Shown in pieces: positions 11,344-24,700 of a stretch of DNA of 64,000 nt (position 1 is its first letter; each line of letters begins with the position of its first letter). The notes beneath the pieces were generated by a model. The model did no database searches. It worked only from the letters and a program-made list of their open reading frames with translations, and was not told the origin of the DNA. The stretch lies in NCBI GenBank assembly GCA_028455995.1, contig JABELC010000003.1:62001-126000 (forward strand), in the 5' to 3' direction. Position numbers and translations under genes: made by a program. This DNA comes from Scleromitrula shiraiana. Its lineage: Eukaryota > Ascomycota > Leotiomycetes > Helotiales > Sclerotiniaceae.

Positions 11344-12778
11344 TCAAATTCTCTTGAAGACTCCACCATTTACATACTTGATGGGTAGTACTAAGATTCC
11401 ACCAACCAACACCATTACCCCACTGAAGATTGATACCTGTTCAAAACTATGGTACCTAGAGACAAGAGCTCCATTAATCGGTGGGCCAATCAAAGCCGAA
11501 ATTGCTACGGTAGCCATTCCCATACCCATATATGTGCCAATGTTCCTTGGATCCTTTGGAACTGTAGTAAATGCAGTTGCTTCAAGCGAAACAATAGCAC
11601 CAGAAAAGAATCCATATATGGCTGCGAAGACTATGATTCCCGCACTATCTTTTATTCTCTGCCAGCAAAGAATAAGAATGCCCGTACAGATACCAAAGCC
11701 ACAGAACATATTCAAACGCCCGACTCTATCGGCCAAAATACCCGGGATGACTCTACCAAAGAACGAGGCACCGTTTAATATGGCGACAAGATAGAAAGAT
11801 AATTGCGCGCTCATTCCATATTCAATTGCATAAGTTGGAAGATAAAATATAGGTATAAAAACGCCAAGGAACATAAGAAATGCGGCGAGAATGAGCGTGA
11901 GGAATCGAGATTCTGTGTATGCAGAAAGAATGAAAAACTCCTTCTTTCGTGGTGGTAATCTTGCTCGAATTGCGAAGCATGAAGGTATGAGAACTGCCAT
12001 GGTAATGAATCCAGTGATGCGCACTGCCCAACCAAATCCTAAATTGGGATTTAGCAGCATTTTCGAGATAGCAATTGGGAATACAACTCCTCCAATCGAT
12101 GAGCCCGCGACCGCTATTCCCATCGCTGCTCCTCGTTTTTTGTCGAAGTATTGGCCGACTGCTGTCATTCCTGGGGACATGGTCATCCCAGTGGATATAC
12201 CACCCAGAATTCCTTGGGCCAGCATGAATTGCCAATATTCTTTACATAGTGATGTCATCATCACTGTAAAGATATATGTGATTGCTGCAGGCCAGATAAC
12301 CTTTGCGCCATATCTATCAAATAGTGGTCCACTGATAGCAGATGCACTAAGTAGAAAGAACGATTGGAGGGATCCTATCCAAGATATATTGGATGGACTT
12401 TCATGCTTCAATTGATTTAATTGGTAATATTCTTGGAAAACACTATTAAGTACTTGTTAGTCATAATTCATGCTTAAGATTCTGATGCACGAATCATGAG
12501 GCGTAATTCACTTACCCAAAAGCATTTATATATCCGAAGGTACAAAATAGCACCCCGGATGTCCCCAGGGCTACTGACCAAGCTCTAAATCCACCATCCG
12601 GAAATGTCATAGCACTAACAGGAACATTTGGTTTCTCTGATACCGGTACATCATCTGCACTTGTAGTAACTCGATATTCTGTGGAACTTTCGGTATCCGC
12701 CAACCCATCACTGGAGGGTATGTGATTGTCAGCATCGTTGGCTTTTTGGTCGTAATTATGGGGATTTCCGGACTCCAT
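11344..12778 (-). CDS. MFS transporter, monocarboxylate (MCT/MCH) type
   Basis: Proton-linked import of monocarboxylates or related small molecules (riboflavin in the Mch5 branch) across the plasma membrane is the usual role of this fungal family; the substrate is not predictable here. Exon 1 (12516-12778) encodes a hydrophilic cytosolic leader and the first membrane segment (FRAWSVALGTSGVLFCTFGY). A 73-nt intron (12443-12515) precedes exon 2 (11344-12442) with VFQEYYQLNQLKHESPSNIS and WIGSLQSFFLLSASAISGPL, typical of fungal MCTs, and about eleven further hydrophobic segments. The loop SGPLFDRYGAKVIWP matches the MFS A-type motif region. Total 453 residues, a normal length. The gene is divergent from a Zn2Cys6 factor with 677 bp between start codons, so that factor may regulate it. 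Confidence 0.87.
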
Positions 12779-13455
12779 TTTAAGCTGAGTGAGGAACGCG
12801 TCAGATTAGGTCGGGTCGGTCGGATGAAGCTGGATCAAGCAGGGTTTGTTCGGGATGAAGGTGGAGAACTCGGGAGGGATAGAAGATTAACTTTGTTGAT
12901 GCTCGATTAGGTTGAATCGCAAAGCTGTACTTTATAAACATTTTCGATGAAGAAGTAGCCATAACTAATATATATGGCTGGATTGAAAATATTGCTATTT
13001 TCTTCATACTGTACCGAAGCACAATGTCACCCTACAAATGACGCCCAAAAATTATCGTAAGTTTCTACACGGAGATAGAGAGCTTACTTACTATGATTGG
13101 TGGAAGGCGCATCAACCACGATCCATCCATGGGTAAGCAATTCCGGCATTTTCGGACTTTGTCTGATAATCCCCGAAATTTAATTTAAACGTCTTATCTC
13201 CATTTACTTCTCTTTCTCTTCATATACCTTCCTCTCGGTCAATTCAAATCTTTCTTCATTCTTTTGAATAAACCGCTCGATAAATCCGTAAAGTTCTTCA
13301 TTGGTCTTTCAGGGCTGATATCAATATACTGTTGATTTCACAGGTGGAATCCATCCCCTAAACGCCGCAAAAGACCGATTGAACCATTTCAATACACCGA
13401 AGAGACTCGCTATACTATTGCTGCTCTAAGATAAATCCTTGTTTTATAGAATTCA
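12779..13455. promoter_or_regulatory. Shared divergent promoter of MFS transporter and Zn2Cys6 factor
   Basis: 677 bp lie between the two start codons. TATA-like TATATATGG occurs near 12969. No defined CGG-N-CCG half-site pair was found by eye. Confidence 0.4.
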
Positions 13456-15975
13456 ATGGATATCAACTCTATTTGTTTACAAAACCAAGGAATGAGCGAA
13501 AAGCCACCGAGTCCTCCTCCTGTCCAACCTCGAAAACGACGAAGGCCAGCTTTATCGTGCGTACAATGCCGACGTCGAAAGATAAAATGCGATCGAAACA
13601 TACCTTGTGGTCAATGTACATCTTCCAAAACATCAGCTTGCTATTATTCGGATCCGGCCCCACCACCTAAGAAACCCCGTGTTGATGGGCAATTCCCGGC
13701 TACTCCATCTTCAACTGATCACGACAGCCCTGGCCACTCAACGAGCGTACCTATAAATATTGGTGCTGATGGTTTTAACAACAAGTTCTCGGCCAGTTCT
13801 CCGTGGGCCGTTAGAACACCTATTATCGAGGGTTCTAGATCATCAAATGCTCACATACAGAATCACGCCTCACTTCACGATGGCTCAGAACAACCTACGA
13901 TGCAAGCTTTGATGAGTAGGGTGCATAAATTAGAGCAGATGTTATCGGATACTGATAAAAAGACTACAAACACTGGCGGTGGTCTAATACATGGACCACT
14001 AGTGAAGACCCCTAGTTTGAGAGGTAGCTTATCTAAAACACGCTTTTTCGGACAAAGTCACTGGATCAATTCTTTTGAACAGGTATGATTACTCAAATGA
14101 ACTTCCCCGAGGCTCTGTAACTTTACCATGATTAGCCATCTTTGCTTACATACCCTAGTTTAAGCAAATGTCCAACTTCAAGGAAATGGGCTCATTGGGT
14201 AAGAAAGGCGAAGTGTTCAACCTTTTGAATAAATGCAAAGCAATTGGTAGAACAACCAAAGCTAATGAAGCCGTTGAGCCATGTATGCCTTCTGGTTATC
14301 GCAACTTTGTTCCTGAAAAGGAGAAATGTGATCGACTTGTTAATGCGTATTTTCGGACTTTCGAATCTGCATACCGTATCCTGCATATACCAACTTTCCA
14401 AGATGAATACTCGACGTATTGGAAAGATCCTGCCGCAGCAAGCATGTCATTTGTGATAAAGCTACTCCTTGTGATTGCCATTGGTTCATGTTTTTATGAA
14501 GATCCAGTTCTTCCTACATCCTTACATTCAAAAGCTCCTCATTGGATAGCGGCAGCTGAAGCTTGGATTTCAGCACCTTCGGAAAAATCACGATTGAATA
14601 TGGTCGGTCTTCAAATCCATTGCCTTCTCTTGTTAGCTCGTCAAACGAATCAAGTTAGTGCCGATCTAACTTGGATATCTGCCGGCTCTGTATATCATTT
14701 AGCTATGAGTCTTGGACTTCATCGAGATCCAATACACTTTCCCAAAATTGGACCCTTTCATGCAGAAATGCGACGTCGCCTATGGGCTACAATACTGGAA
14801 CTTTCACTTCAATCTAGTCAGGATCTTGGCATGCCACCTTTGATATCGCCACAAGAGTATGATACTGAATTACCCGCAAATATTGACGATTCTGATATTG
14901 GCGATAATATCAAGGAACCACCAATTTCAAGATCAGTAACAGTCTATACACAGACCTCAGTCCAACTTTCACTCATGAAAACCTTTTATACAAGATTGGA
15001 AATTGCAAAGGCAATCAACAGTTTCCGGAACGAAATATCCTATGAGGAAACACTTCGTCTCGGTTCAATGTAGGTATTCTCTTATATTTCATTTGACACA
15101 TCACTAATCGTTGTCTTCTGCAGTCTCACCTCCTCTTCTCGTTCTAGTTCAGCATTGTTGCAGTCGTTCCTAGCATTATCTGCACCTCAAAAACCAACTC
15201 CATTTCACATCAAGCTCCACGATTTCTACACTACTCATTTCTTGCTATCTATCCATCGTTCATACGCTTTCAAAGCAAAAATAAATCCCACGTACTATTT
15301 TTCTCGTAAAGTTTGCTTAGAAACATCGCTTTCACTCCTTTCGCCTGCCATTCGACTTCCTCAAGATGCAAGCCCTAACCAACCCGATGACTGGCAACTT
15401 CTTGTTTGGACATCGGGTAGTATAATGAAAGGCAGTGTAATTCATGCATATGCTAGTCTGGCGCTCGAACTGATACATCAACTTGAGGAAGATCCCCCAC
15501 TTCCCTTATCCATAGATGCTCCATCACCTCAACAAACCGAAATTTTCCGTGTCTTGAGTGATGGTAGAGAGTGGGCCAGAAATAGAATTATGCGAGGAGA
15601 AACCAATGTGAAAGGTCATATTTTTATATCTTGTCTTTGTGGTCAGATTGAAGCAATGAGGAAGGGGGCTTGTACTCAACAAGGAATTGCTGATGAAGCG
15701 AAGAAGAGTGTAGAGTTCTGCTATCAATTACTAAAAGATAGATTGGGAAGTCAAGAGGCGAAGATTAACGAGGAAGTGGAGCAAAACCTTGGTTTAGATG
15801 CTGGTATAGAGGTAGAGGGTGTAAATTGGGAAGCGATGGTATGTTATTCCTCTTGCATTCTCTGATTCTTGAGCATTGCTAAAATTGATAACAGATGCAA
15901 GACCCTGAAATAAACTTTGATATTCCAGACGAGTGGATATTTTCTGGATGGGAAGATAGCAATACATGGGTATAA
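13456..15975 (+). CDS. Zn2Cys6 (Gal4-type) fungal transcription factor
   Basis: Nuclear regulator expected to bind CGG-type sites. Four exons (13456-14082, 14159-15069, 15124-15838, 15895-15975) give 777 residues with consistent phases and GT-AG junctions. The zinc cluster has cysteines at residues 35, 38, 45, 51, 54 and 62 (CVQCRRRKIKCDRNIPCGQC), preceded by a basic stretch PRKRRRP. A short helical segment (LMSRVHKLEQML) follows the linker and may dimerise. The middle homology region (fungal_trans) is seen in exon 2: YFRTFESAYRILHIPTF, HCLLLLARQTN, YHLAMSLGLHRDP and EMRRRLWATILELSLQSS. The start could instead be the second ATG at residue 13. Its head-to-head position with the MFS gene suggests it controls uptake or use of that substrate. 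Confidence 0.9.
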
Positions 15976-16235
15976 ACTTGGAAAGTCCTGATAATTTTTA
16001 ATTTCACAATGAACTGTGCGTTCAGTCTTTTAGATAAAATATAGCATAAACCGTCAAGCCAGATTCAGTAGATCTTGCGCTATGATTTCCATCGTTTCCA
16101 CTTTCTATTACATGTCTCGTTTTCTCCTATCAATAACATAGCATTGCAATTTTCACGTATGACCGGGTTATCATGCACGCGATGATTTCTTACACTTCTT
16201 ATCAAAGGCCCTTTGGTTCTATCCAAAGATCTCTC

Positions 16236-16921
16236 TGTTGCAAATCTAAATTTGTTTCTATAAATACAATATGTCTTCGATAGTGGGGCGGATCCTGGGG
16301 ATGCCAGCACACTGCTCACTGACTTGCTCCCACATTAACATCAAGAAGATATCGAAAGTATTCTGGGCCTCTCAACCTTCAAAAGACCTTTCTGTTGCAT
16401 CTCTCATTTTGATCCTATAAATAAATACTGCATATTAACCATTGGTAATCTCAAGAACTTAGAAGGCGAAGTACGCATTGGCCTGGATGCACGTAAAGAA
16501 TGCCTCCTTGAACCTTCAGCATTTTAGGTCTATTTTAAAGTCTTTGCATGAACTTTATAACCTTAAGTTGACCTTAATTTGCTGCTTGTGATGGTTCTAA
16601 TTAGGCACCGCGGCTTGACAGAAAAATGCGGTATGCCTGGAGTACGGTATCGTGGGTCCCTTGGAGCCCCTGACCAAGACTTATTTGAAGATACTTTTGT
16701 CCCTCAAAAGACCAGTTTTTCATGTCTGAAACTGATTCTAACAATACACCCACGAATAATGACTCCTTTTCTCTAGGAAGACGAACTTCGCCCCGCGCAA
16801 ACGCCATCTCTCCGATCGCAAATCGGGCCGTCCAAGTCCACTGCAACAGTCAGCCGAGGATATTTCTAACCTCATAAGACCAATGTTGCATATCTCAATC
16901 ATTCCTCTATTAATATCGTTG
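16236..16921. repeat. Outlying, more diverged copies of the 18.8-20 kb repeat
   Basis: Copies of the core TGTTGCA...TTCTA-TAATA occur near 16236, 16393, 16580, 16717 (TCATGTCTGAAACTGATTC) and 16882 (ATGTTGCATATC). Further ones lie near 17668 and 17829. They are more degenerate than the main array, and the region has no credible ORF. Confidence 0.5.
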
Positions 16922-18829
16922 ATAATGAACAGTCACCAGAATCATCGGAATCGAGATGACATTTCGAGAGATGCCTGTTTAGGAAAGTGGGTCCGTAACC
17001 ACCCAGGTTGGCGCGCGGCAGCTACACAACCCCCCTCTTAGTTCTCAGATCACTATTGAGTATGTGGTGCGAGAGCATCAACCGTTTATGTGATTATTTG
17101 TGGGTAAATAAGTCAAGACTGTCATGAATTGTTGTCGTAAGTGATGATAATTAGGTGATTCGCCTGAGACGATGTAAATTGTAAACAACCCAACACTTAC
17201 ATAGCTCTTACTTCTGATTTGACATCCCTTCTAAACTGGAGCCATACTTTCGCGACCAATTCGTAAACTTATGCAAGCATATTTCGTAGGGAGAAGTTTC
17301 AACAAGCGCTATACGCTGCGGGTGGTATAGACGGTAGATGTTATTGGCCGTGTCGAAAAAAGATGCCTAGATAGATTGATATCGTGATTTTTTACGATAA
17401 AAGATTGTTTTTTTGTCTCCAATGACTGCCGAGCGTTCATAATTTTACGATAGAAGGTTGTTTTGTTGCACATCGTGATTTTAGATTTCCAATAATATCA
17501 GTACTTTACCTCTTTCACAGGATCCGAGTCGACGGTGCGGCTCTTATCCAGGTCCTTATCCGGGAAAGTGAAATATCTTCGGGTTGGCAGGTAGACTGCC
17601 ACTTTTCTTGAACAACTTATTCCTCCAACTTTGCTCAGCCATGTGTTTTGGTAAAGAGCGAGCTTTTTGTTGCATTTCTCATTTTGGATGCTAATAATAA
17701 ATTTTGTTCCACTCATGAATCAAACTTGACGTACTGCAAAGAAATGGTGAACAGCGATGCGGTTCTAACACCCGATAAACTTTTTACACCGTGCTTGAAT
17801 CTTAATTTTGGCATATCCCGCCCGTTGTCATGTCAGAAACTTAGTCAATGTTATATTAATACATACAGCTTTCAGCCAAATATCATTTTATAAGTATTAT
17901 CACTCTATTTGGGTACTACATAATGTTCTGGTGGCTTGTTACAAATCTGACAGCTGTCGACCATATCAGTTGAAACATAACAGAATCAACTCTACTCTGT
18001 ACCCCAGTCTCCAAATCCCTGTGGCTCCCACTCCTTAGCAATCGTAGCCGCGGTGGTTCCGCCTATGCAGATTACCACGTAAACCTTAATCCTGCCAACC
18101 ACCTCATCCAAACATCAGTGACATAATAACTTCCACCCTTTGGAGGCTGTGAATATGCTCATCGTACATTAACTCGATCCCATCATAATTCAACGGCGGC
18201 CTACTCCCTGCTTATGTCATATGAAGAGAAATATAGGTGAGTTTCATGGTTTCAGAAGTATTTTCCTGGAAAGTCCAGCCGAAACACTTGGTTCCGAAAT
18301 TGAACAGTGATCCACCACCAACCCCACTGCAATTTTAATCTGAGGAACGATGAGGTAAATTTGAAGGAAGATATCATAAGTTTGAATAGGATCGATGCGA
18401 TATAGGTTGGTGTTTTTGGTAGTTATTATTATTAGGTGGGTATATTAGATGTGCAACAAAGAGGTATTTGGTATCTTCGAGCCGGCTGAGGAGTGTTGAG
18501 GGGGAGATTATATTTTAAGCCCACTCTTGAAATTTGGCGTATGTAACACTGAACTTATTGAGTTTATCGATTAAGTTTCAATGCCAAATCGTTCAGATAA
18601 AATTCTTATTCATAGTAATCCATTTCAGTGATGAGACTTGTGTACTAAGCTTCGTCCAAGATAGATATCTAGTCGGTATTCGGTTGACAAGGTACACAGG
18701 GCGGGCCAATTCTCAATTATATTTTTAGACTTTTAGTCATGAAGATTCCTACAGATATCACTCTACTCGACCCAGGCGTCTAGAATATTGATTTACGGGA
18801 TGCCTTTGTCTCCCAAACCCATTTCACCC
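16922..18829. other. gene-free spacer with a few diverged repeat copies
   Basis: No ORF with coding character. Isolated matches to the array core at 17668-17705 and 17829-17865. Confidence 0.4.
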
Positions 18830-19985
18830 AAGTATTGCACGTCTGACCAAAGATTCTAATAATAAAATATTCAAAGTCATCTTTCGAGTTCGTGGTCATA
18901 ATGTGATCATCCGAAGAATATTCAACCACGTTAACATTTGGAAACTGCTAGTCTCCATTACGCTTCCTGCTCATTCAATATGCTATCCATAATCTTAATC
19001 TAATGTTGCATATCCGATGCAGGATTCTAACAATACATCTTTGAAAACCTTCTTTCACTGTCATGGTCCTCAACCAGAAGCGCGATTATTCTTCCAGCCC
19101 CTCTTAACAGCTACTGTTTCTCGCATTCACACCCATTCATACCGGGAGACCATGATCGCAACCTCATGTTGCATATCTGATCTAAGGTTCTAATAATAAA
19201 ACTTTCAGAACCTTCTTCATGGCCATTATCATCATCAATCGCAAGCGCGCCGATACACTCAGCCTCTTTACAATTACTCCTCTTCGCGTTATGTACTTGT
19301 CGTAGCGGCCGGTTACATTCGCGCCCAAATGTTGCATGTCTAGTTTGAGGCTCTATTGATGCACTGTTAAGGAATTCTCATTTCATCGCCATGATGGTGG
19401 ATAAAGAATCTATCTGTACAGCGTGGGACATGCTCAGTATCTTTCCTGCTTGGTACCCCTTGGTCTATTGGAGCTCCTGGCCAGATTCTGATCTCAATGT
19501 TGCACGTCTGATTCAGGATTCTATTAATAAATCTTGACAATTTATCTCTCACTAGCATTGTGATAGTAAAGAAGCCCACTTAGCATCTCGCACTCCACTT
19601 TATTTGGCATTTTGACGACACTTGTACCCAAATGTTGCACATCTGGGCCAGGATGCTAATGATAACATCTCATAGTCATCTTGATTGAATAAGATATTCA
19701 CCTACAGAACTCACAGTCCCTCCTTAACAACCCCCACTCCATATTTCCGTAGTCCCCGAGCATGATGGGACCCAGATATTGCATATCCAATCTAAGATTC
19801 TATTGATACATCTTCAGAATTTTGCTTCATCAATCAAAAACCGATTCGCCTCGCTGGCAGCAACCTACTGAGCACCTCTGACTCCATACCTGACACAGCC
19901 ACACCACTTTCTCGCCTGAATGCTGCAAATCCTACTGAGCAGTCTGATAATAACTCTCTCTCCCCTTGTCATCTCCATGACTTTC
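18830..19985 (+). repeat. Degenerate spaced tandem array, eight units of about 135-171 bp
   Basis: Eight copies begin near 18830, 19001, 19166, 19328, 19496, 19631, 19775 and 19920. Each has a gap-free core of about 37 bp that can be stacked by eye: ATGTTGCAYRTCTGA, a variable 3-4 bases, then AGGATTCTAATAATA. The core is followed by a weaker block of the form TCTTCA-AACCTTCTT and a CAT-rich stretch (TCATGGCCAT, TCATCGCCATG, TCACTGTCATGG). Linkers between units are much less similar. Spacing (171, 165, 162, 168, 135, 144, 145) is close to a nucleosome repeat length. Unit lengths are not multiples of three and no ORF spans them, so it is not a coding repeat. I do not recognise a known satellite or transposon. 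Confidence 0.7.
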
Positions 19986-19989
19986 CTAA

Positions 19990-21708
19990 ATTACAGCCAC
20001 ATCTCGACTCATCTCATCGTCGCACTAGCAATCTAATCGACTACAATCGCATAGATTACCCCACGCAGTAGCCATGTAGCCGCGCAACTAGGCGCAGCCG
20101 CTCCCTGCGTTTCCTTGTCTTAACTAGTAGCAGATAGGATAGCGTGTTGGATTGTTGGTGGCCTGCGCTTAGGCAAAAGTTTTCGGTTGTAGGGTTAGTG
20201 TTTGGTCTATGTACGTATACTTAAACAAGTGTTTAGGAGGAAGCTCGGCTTTTGAGGTGTCCAAGGCTTATGTGTGTTGGTGTAAATAAGTTCTAGCTCA
20301 GAGTAAGATCTACCTGGAAGTTTGTACTATAAAGAAACCATAAAGACATTTGACTCTGACTTTACTTTTTTCTTTCTGCTCTCATGCCTTGCATGTTATA
20401 TTAAGGTCAACACGTGTTCAAGATGACAAGTACGATGTATTAAATGATCTAGGCTGTATCCTTTCTATCGGATTAGTGGCTAGTACCTCGCTCACTGCTT
20501 TGGCGCTATCTGCTCCACCTAACATACTGGTACTATGACGAATATACTTACAATCATAAGCATTACTCATGACCTCAAAGGAAAACTCATCATTTCCAAG
20601 GTAAGTAAATCAATGAGAGATGATGATATGACATGAATAGCGAATTATCCAATGGTACAAGAAAGATTTACCATTAATATTTATGGAAGCACTAGAGGAA
20701 GTGTGAATTCTTGAACGATCTTTGAATCAGATTTTCATTATTTGGGGTTGGAATACAATGAAAGATCTCAATCTGTTAATATCAGATAAAAGTAATGTGT
20801 GTGCACTATAGACCTTGATGACGCTGGCCCATATTGTGAATAAATTTTCATACATAGAAACGATATTTCTTGGCTTCAAACTGCACTGTACTGCTCGGCA
20901 GTTCCGAGCAAAGACCTTTGTCGCCATTTGCCTTTTGAGTAACGTTTATCCAAAAAGAAGGTATGCCAACAATATACTCCACATGAATCATGTGACGGCG
21001 GGAGCGGGGTTGAGGTTGTAGTCAAGTTGTGTAACATCTCATTTTTCTTCCTTGACCAGCACCAACACCAAAATGCGTTTATTTGAGATGAAAGTATCAA
21101 ATTCACTCTTTCTCCAATCTCCGAAGTCGGAATTGCATCAGTTTCTCGAGTTCGGCTCTTATTCAGAATTTTGATAGGATAAAAGTGAAGCTTAAGATCG
21201 AATAATGGTGTATGGTCGCTGGTTGGTTGGTCGTCCTGGTACGTATTGACAAGGTTGCCTGCAGGATACCTAACATTTGTTTGCCCGATCAGTAAACAGA
21301 GCGTCGGTTTCCTTCGACTTTCTTCTTCCCCGTTAATTTTATCCTCAATTTCTTCTGATATTTTTCATCATATTCTCCCTTGATAAATGAATTAATTGTT
21401 TACATTATCTGAATTGCCTCAACTCGGCGAAGCTGGAGAGTATAGATTCTCGCGGCGAAACAAGATTGTCTCTGAATTCACTTCTTCGCAGATGGGTCGT
21501 AGCCTTGCAATTTTTAACAGCGAAATAATTCTTCAAGAACTTCTCGCTTTTGTTTTATTCCAATACATGTTAATTTTCACGGTTCTTTTCTGCTCTTCAA
21601 TCCCCTTATGCCATCAATTTTGTACAATCTTCTCTAAACCTGTTCATTACCACCTCTCACTCCATCATTCATACAATCAATCTCAAATCGATAAATGCCA
21701 TTGCTCAA
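19990..21708. other. intergenic, RdRP promoter side
   Basis: No credible gene. An ORF (21396-21755) opens upstream and overlaps the RdRP start in another frame; it could act as an upstream ORF on a long leader but has no recognisable product. Confidence 0.4.
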
Positions 21709-24700
21709 ATGGAGGTTTATATTCAAGATGTGCCTGCGCAAGCAAGCTCTCATGATCTCAGAAGCTTCCTAAAGCCTAAGATCAGCAAACTTCTAATTCG
21801 TGTCTTTCATTGTCATACTACAAGAGGCAAAACTTTTGGAACACTCACCTTCCTCACCTCATCTGATGGCGAGTTGTTTCTTCTGCATTATGGGCAGAGA
21901 AGACCACGTTTCAATCAACGTTCAAACGTTAGAATGTTCGTTAAATTGACGTTTCACAATCGGCCCATCTACTGTGAGAAGAGCAAATGGGACCCAAATC
22001 CTTGGCTAATTCAATGTTTGAAAAAAGAATTAAAAGAAGGACTGGAAATCTCACATTTAAATGGCCTACCAATCACCAATACAACGTTCACATCCTCATC
22101 ACTTGAATGTGGAACTCTGGGATATGCAGATGGTGATTTAGAGTTTACAATTGAGAAATCCTGGAAAGTCTCTGGCACTGCTCGTTTCAAAGAAAAGAGC
22201 CTGATTTTTACTATGGATAACGGATTAAGAATGGATTCTCGATACGATAACATAGCACTCATCACATCAAATGATGGGGCTCTTATCATTACATTCTATC
22301 GTGCTCCGCATTTTTTCAAGCTTCCAGAGGAGAAACCTGTCATTATTGATTTATCCAAGAAACTCAAAAATATCGATCTCAACCGAAAAGTCACCAACAA
22401 TGAAAACAAGAGACGACGCTTATCAGGTTTGGATGAAGGTCACAAATTAGTGGCGGGCAGCTGTCTAGTATACCGTCTATCCTTTTCTGAGGGCTTTACT
22501 AGTGGAGTTGCAGCGGAGAAATTAGAGGCACTGAAGTTTGCTCGAGGAGCACCAGCTATAGTACATCACTCTGTCGCAATTCGTCATCCACATCGATCCC
22601 ACGAATCCGGGTTAGAGTTGCTAAACACCACATTTGAAAGCTTAAATAACGACATACCTTTTCCTTTGGCTTTTCAGATTGTCAGACTGGCTCAGAATGG
22701 CTATTTATCCCCTTTCCAGGTTCTTGAGCTTCTTCCAGACTTTTCGTCAATGATTGAGCGTTTGACACTTGCTGTCTGCGTTGCGGCGACCAAGCGACTA
22801 TTTGTTCAGCTTCCACTTCCAGCACCTGATGTTGAACCGGAAGTATTCGATCGCGAAAATATTGTTCGCCTCTTGGAACAAAACGAGGTACTGGCAGAAC
22901 AAGAAGCCGCATACATTGGAAGTTTTGGAGGCACTTCAGCTCTCAATACCGCCCTCATTCATCGCGTCACCATCACCCCAGCTGGAACATACCTCGAAGG
23001 TCCCGAACGGGAGAGTAACAACCGAATTCTACGAAAGTATGCTGGCTATCATGACTCATTCGTGCGTGTTCAATTTTGCGATGAAGAAGGTGGGAAGATC
23101 CCATATATATCGAATGTTTCCAACGACGAAATTTTCGATGAACGATTTAGGAATGTTTTGCAGAAGGGGTTCTCAATTGCAGGTCGTGAATACCAGTATC
23201 TGGGCTCATCAAATTCTTCCCTTCGGTCAAATTCCTGTTGGTTTGTAGCACCTTTCATAAATGAAAAGTTCGAGTGGCATTCAGCTGAATTCATTATCCG
23301 TGAGTTGGGAAATTTTACATCAATCCGCTCTCCTGCGAAGTGTGCCGCAAGAATAGGGCAGGCCTTTTCCGATACTCCGATTGCTATCGATATGAAAGAT
23401 GTTACAGTAGAATCCATACCTGACGTGGAGAGGAACGGGAAGGTTTTCAGTGATGGTGTAGGTACGATGTCACGGTTACTCATGCACAAAATTTGGGACA
23501 AACTATCAAAGAAACATCGTGTTATGCCAACTTGTTTGCAAATACGATATCAAGGTAAAACAACCTCCTCGTGTTATTAACTTCTAGCAAATACTGACGC
23601 TGAAACAAAGGAGCCAAAGGTATGATATCTTTAGATAGCCGTTTGGAGGGTTACGTTCTTCGACTTCGTCCCTCGATGATTAAGTTCGACGGATCTTTAT
23701 CCAACGATCTCGAGATCTGCGGGGCTGCCTACACACCTTTACGAATGTATCTCAACAGGCAATTTACCAAGATCTTAGAGGATCTGGGGGCCAGTCCTGA
23801 TAACATTATGAAACTTCAAGCCGAGCGAGTTTCATATTTGGAATCAATTACAGCTAGCCCGTTCAACGCGTCTACCTTTCTTGAGCAGAAGGGCGTTGGA
23901 GATTCCATGCAGCTACCACACCTCCTAGACTATTTCTCCACTTTTGATCTAGATTTTAGGAACGATCCCTGCTTGCGTCGCGTTCTTGAGGGGACGGTTC
24001 TAATAGAGCTCCGTGAATTAAAGCACAAGGGTCGTATACCAGTTGAAAAAGGATATCATCTGCATGGAATTATGGATGAGACTGGTGTATTGGAAGAAGG
24101 CCAAGTCTTTTGCTGTGTTATTGAGGATGGAAAGCGCAAAGTCATAACTGGAGAACAAGTAATCATTACTCGAGCCCCTGCACTCCATCCAGGAGACATT
24201 CAGTTGGTGGACGCCGTCGATGTGGCTGACGACTCTCCCTTGAAAGATCTCTACAATTGCATCTGCTTCAGCCAAAAAGGATCTCGCGACTTACCAAGTC
24301 AATTGTCTGGAGGTGATCTCGATGGCGATTTATTCTACATTATGTGGGATCAAGATGTAGGGGTAACGAAAACAGAGCCTCCTGCCGATTATCCGCGAGC
24401 AGAACCTCTGGATATCGGTAGACAGGTGACTCAGAGTGATATGTGGGAGCATTTCTTGGCTTTCATGAAGGAGGATTCACTAGGCCCTGTTGCAACTAGA
24501 CATCAGATATATGCTGATCAAGATGAAGAAGGTACTTTGAGCGCCAAATGCCGCAAGTTAGCAGAACTTCATTCGATTGCTGTTGATTTTTCAAAGACAG
24601 GAATAGCAGTAAGTATAATCTAAGTCATATTCTAGCTTACTGACTCTAATAATTTTCAGGCTAATCTCAAGGGCATAAATGTGCCTCGTAGCAGCCAGTG

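Noticed and set aside
18830..19985. CRISPR-like array (short repeats separated by variable spacers)
   Set aside because: Spacers are over 90 bp and partly homologous, repeats are degenerate, and the organism is a fungus.
18830..19985. Repeat precursor gene of a Kex2-processed peptide
   Set aside because: Unit lengths vary and are not multiples of three; no frame stays open.
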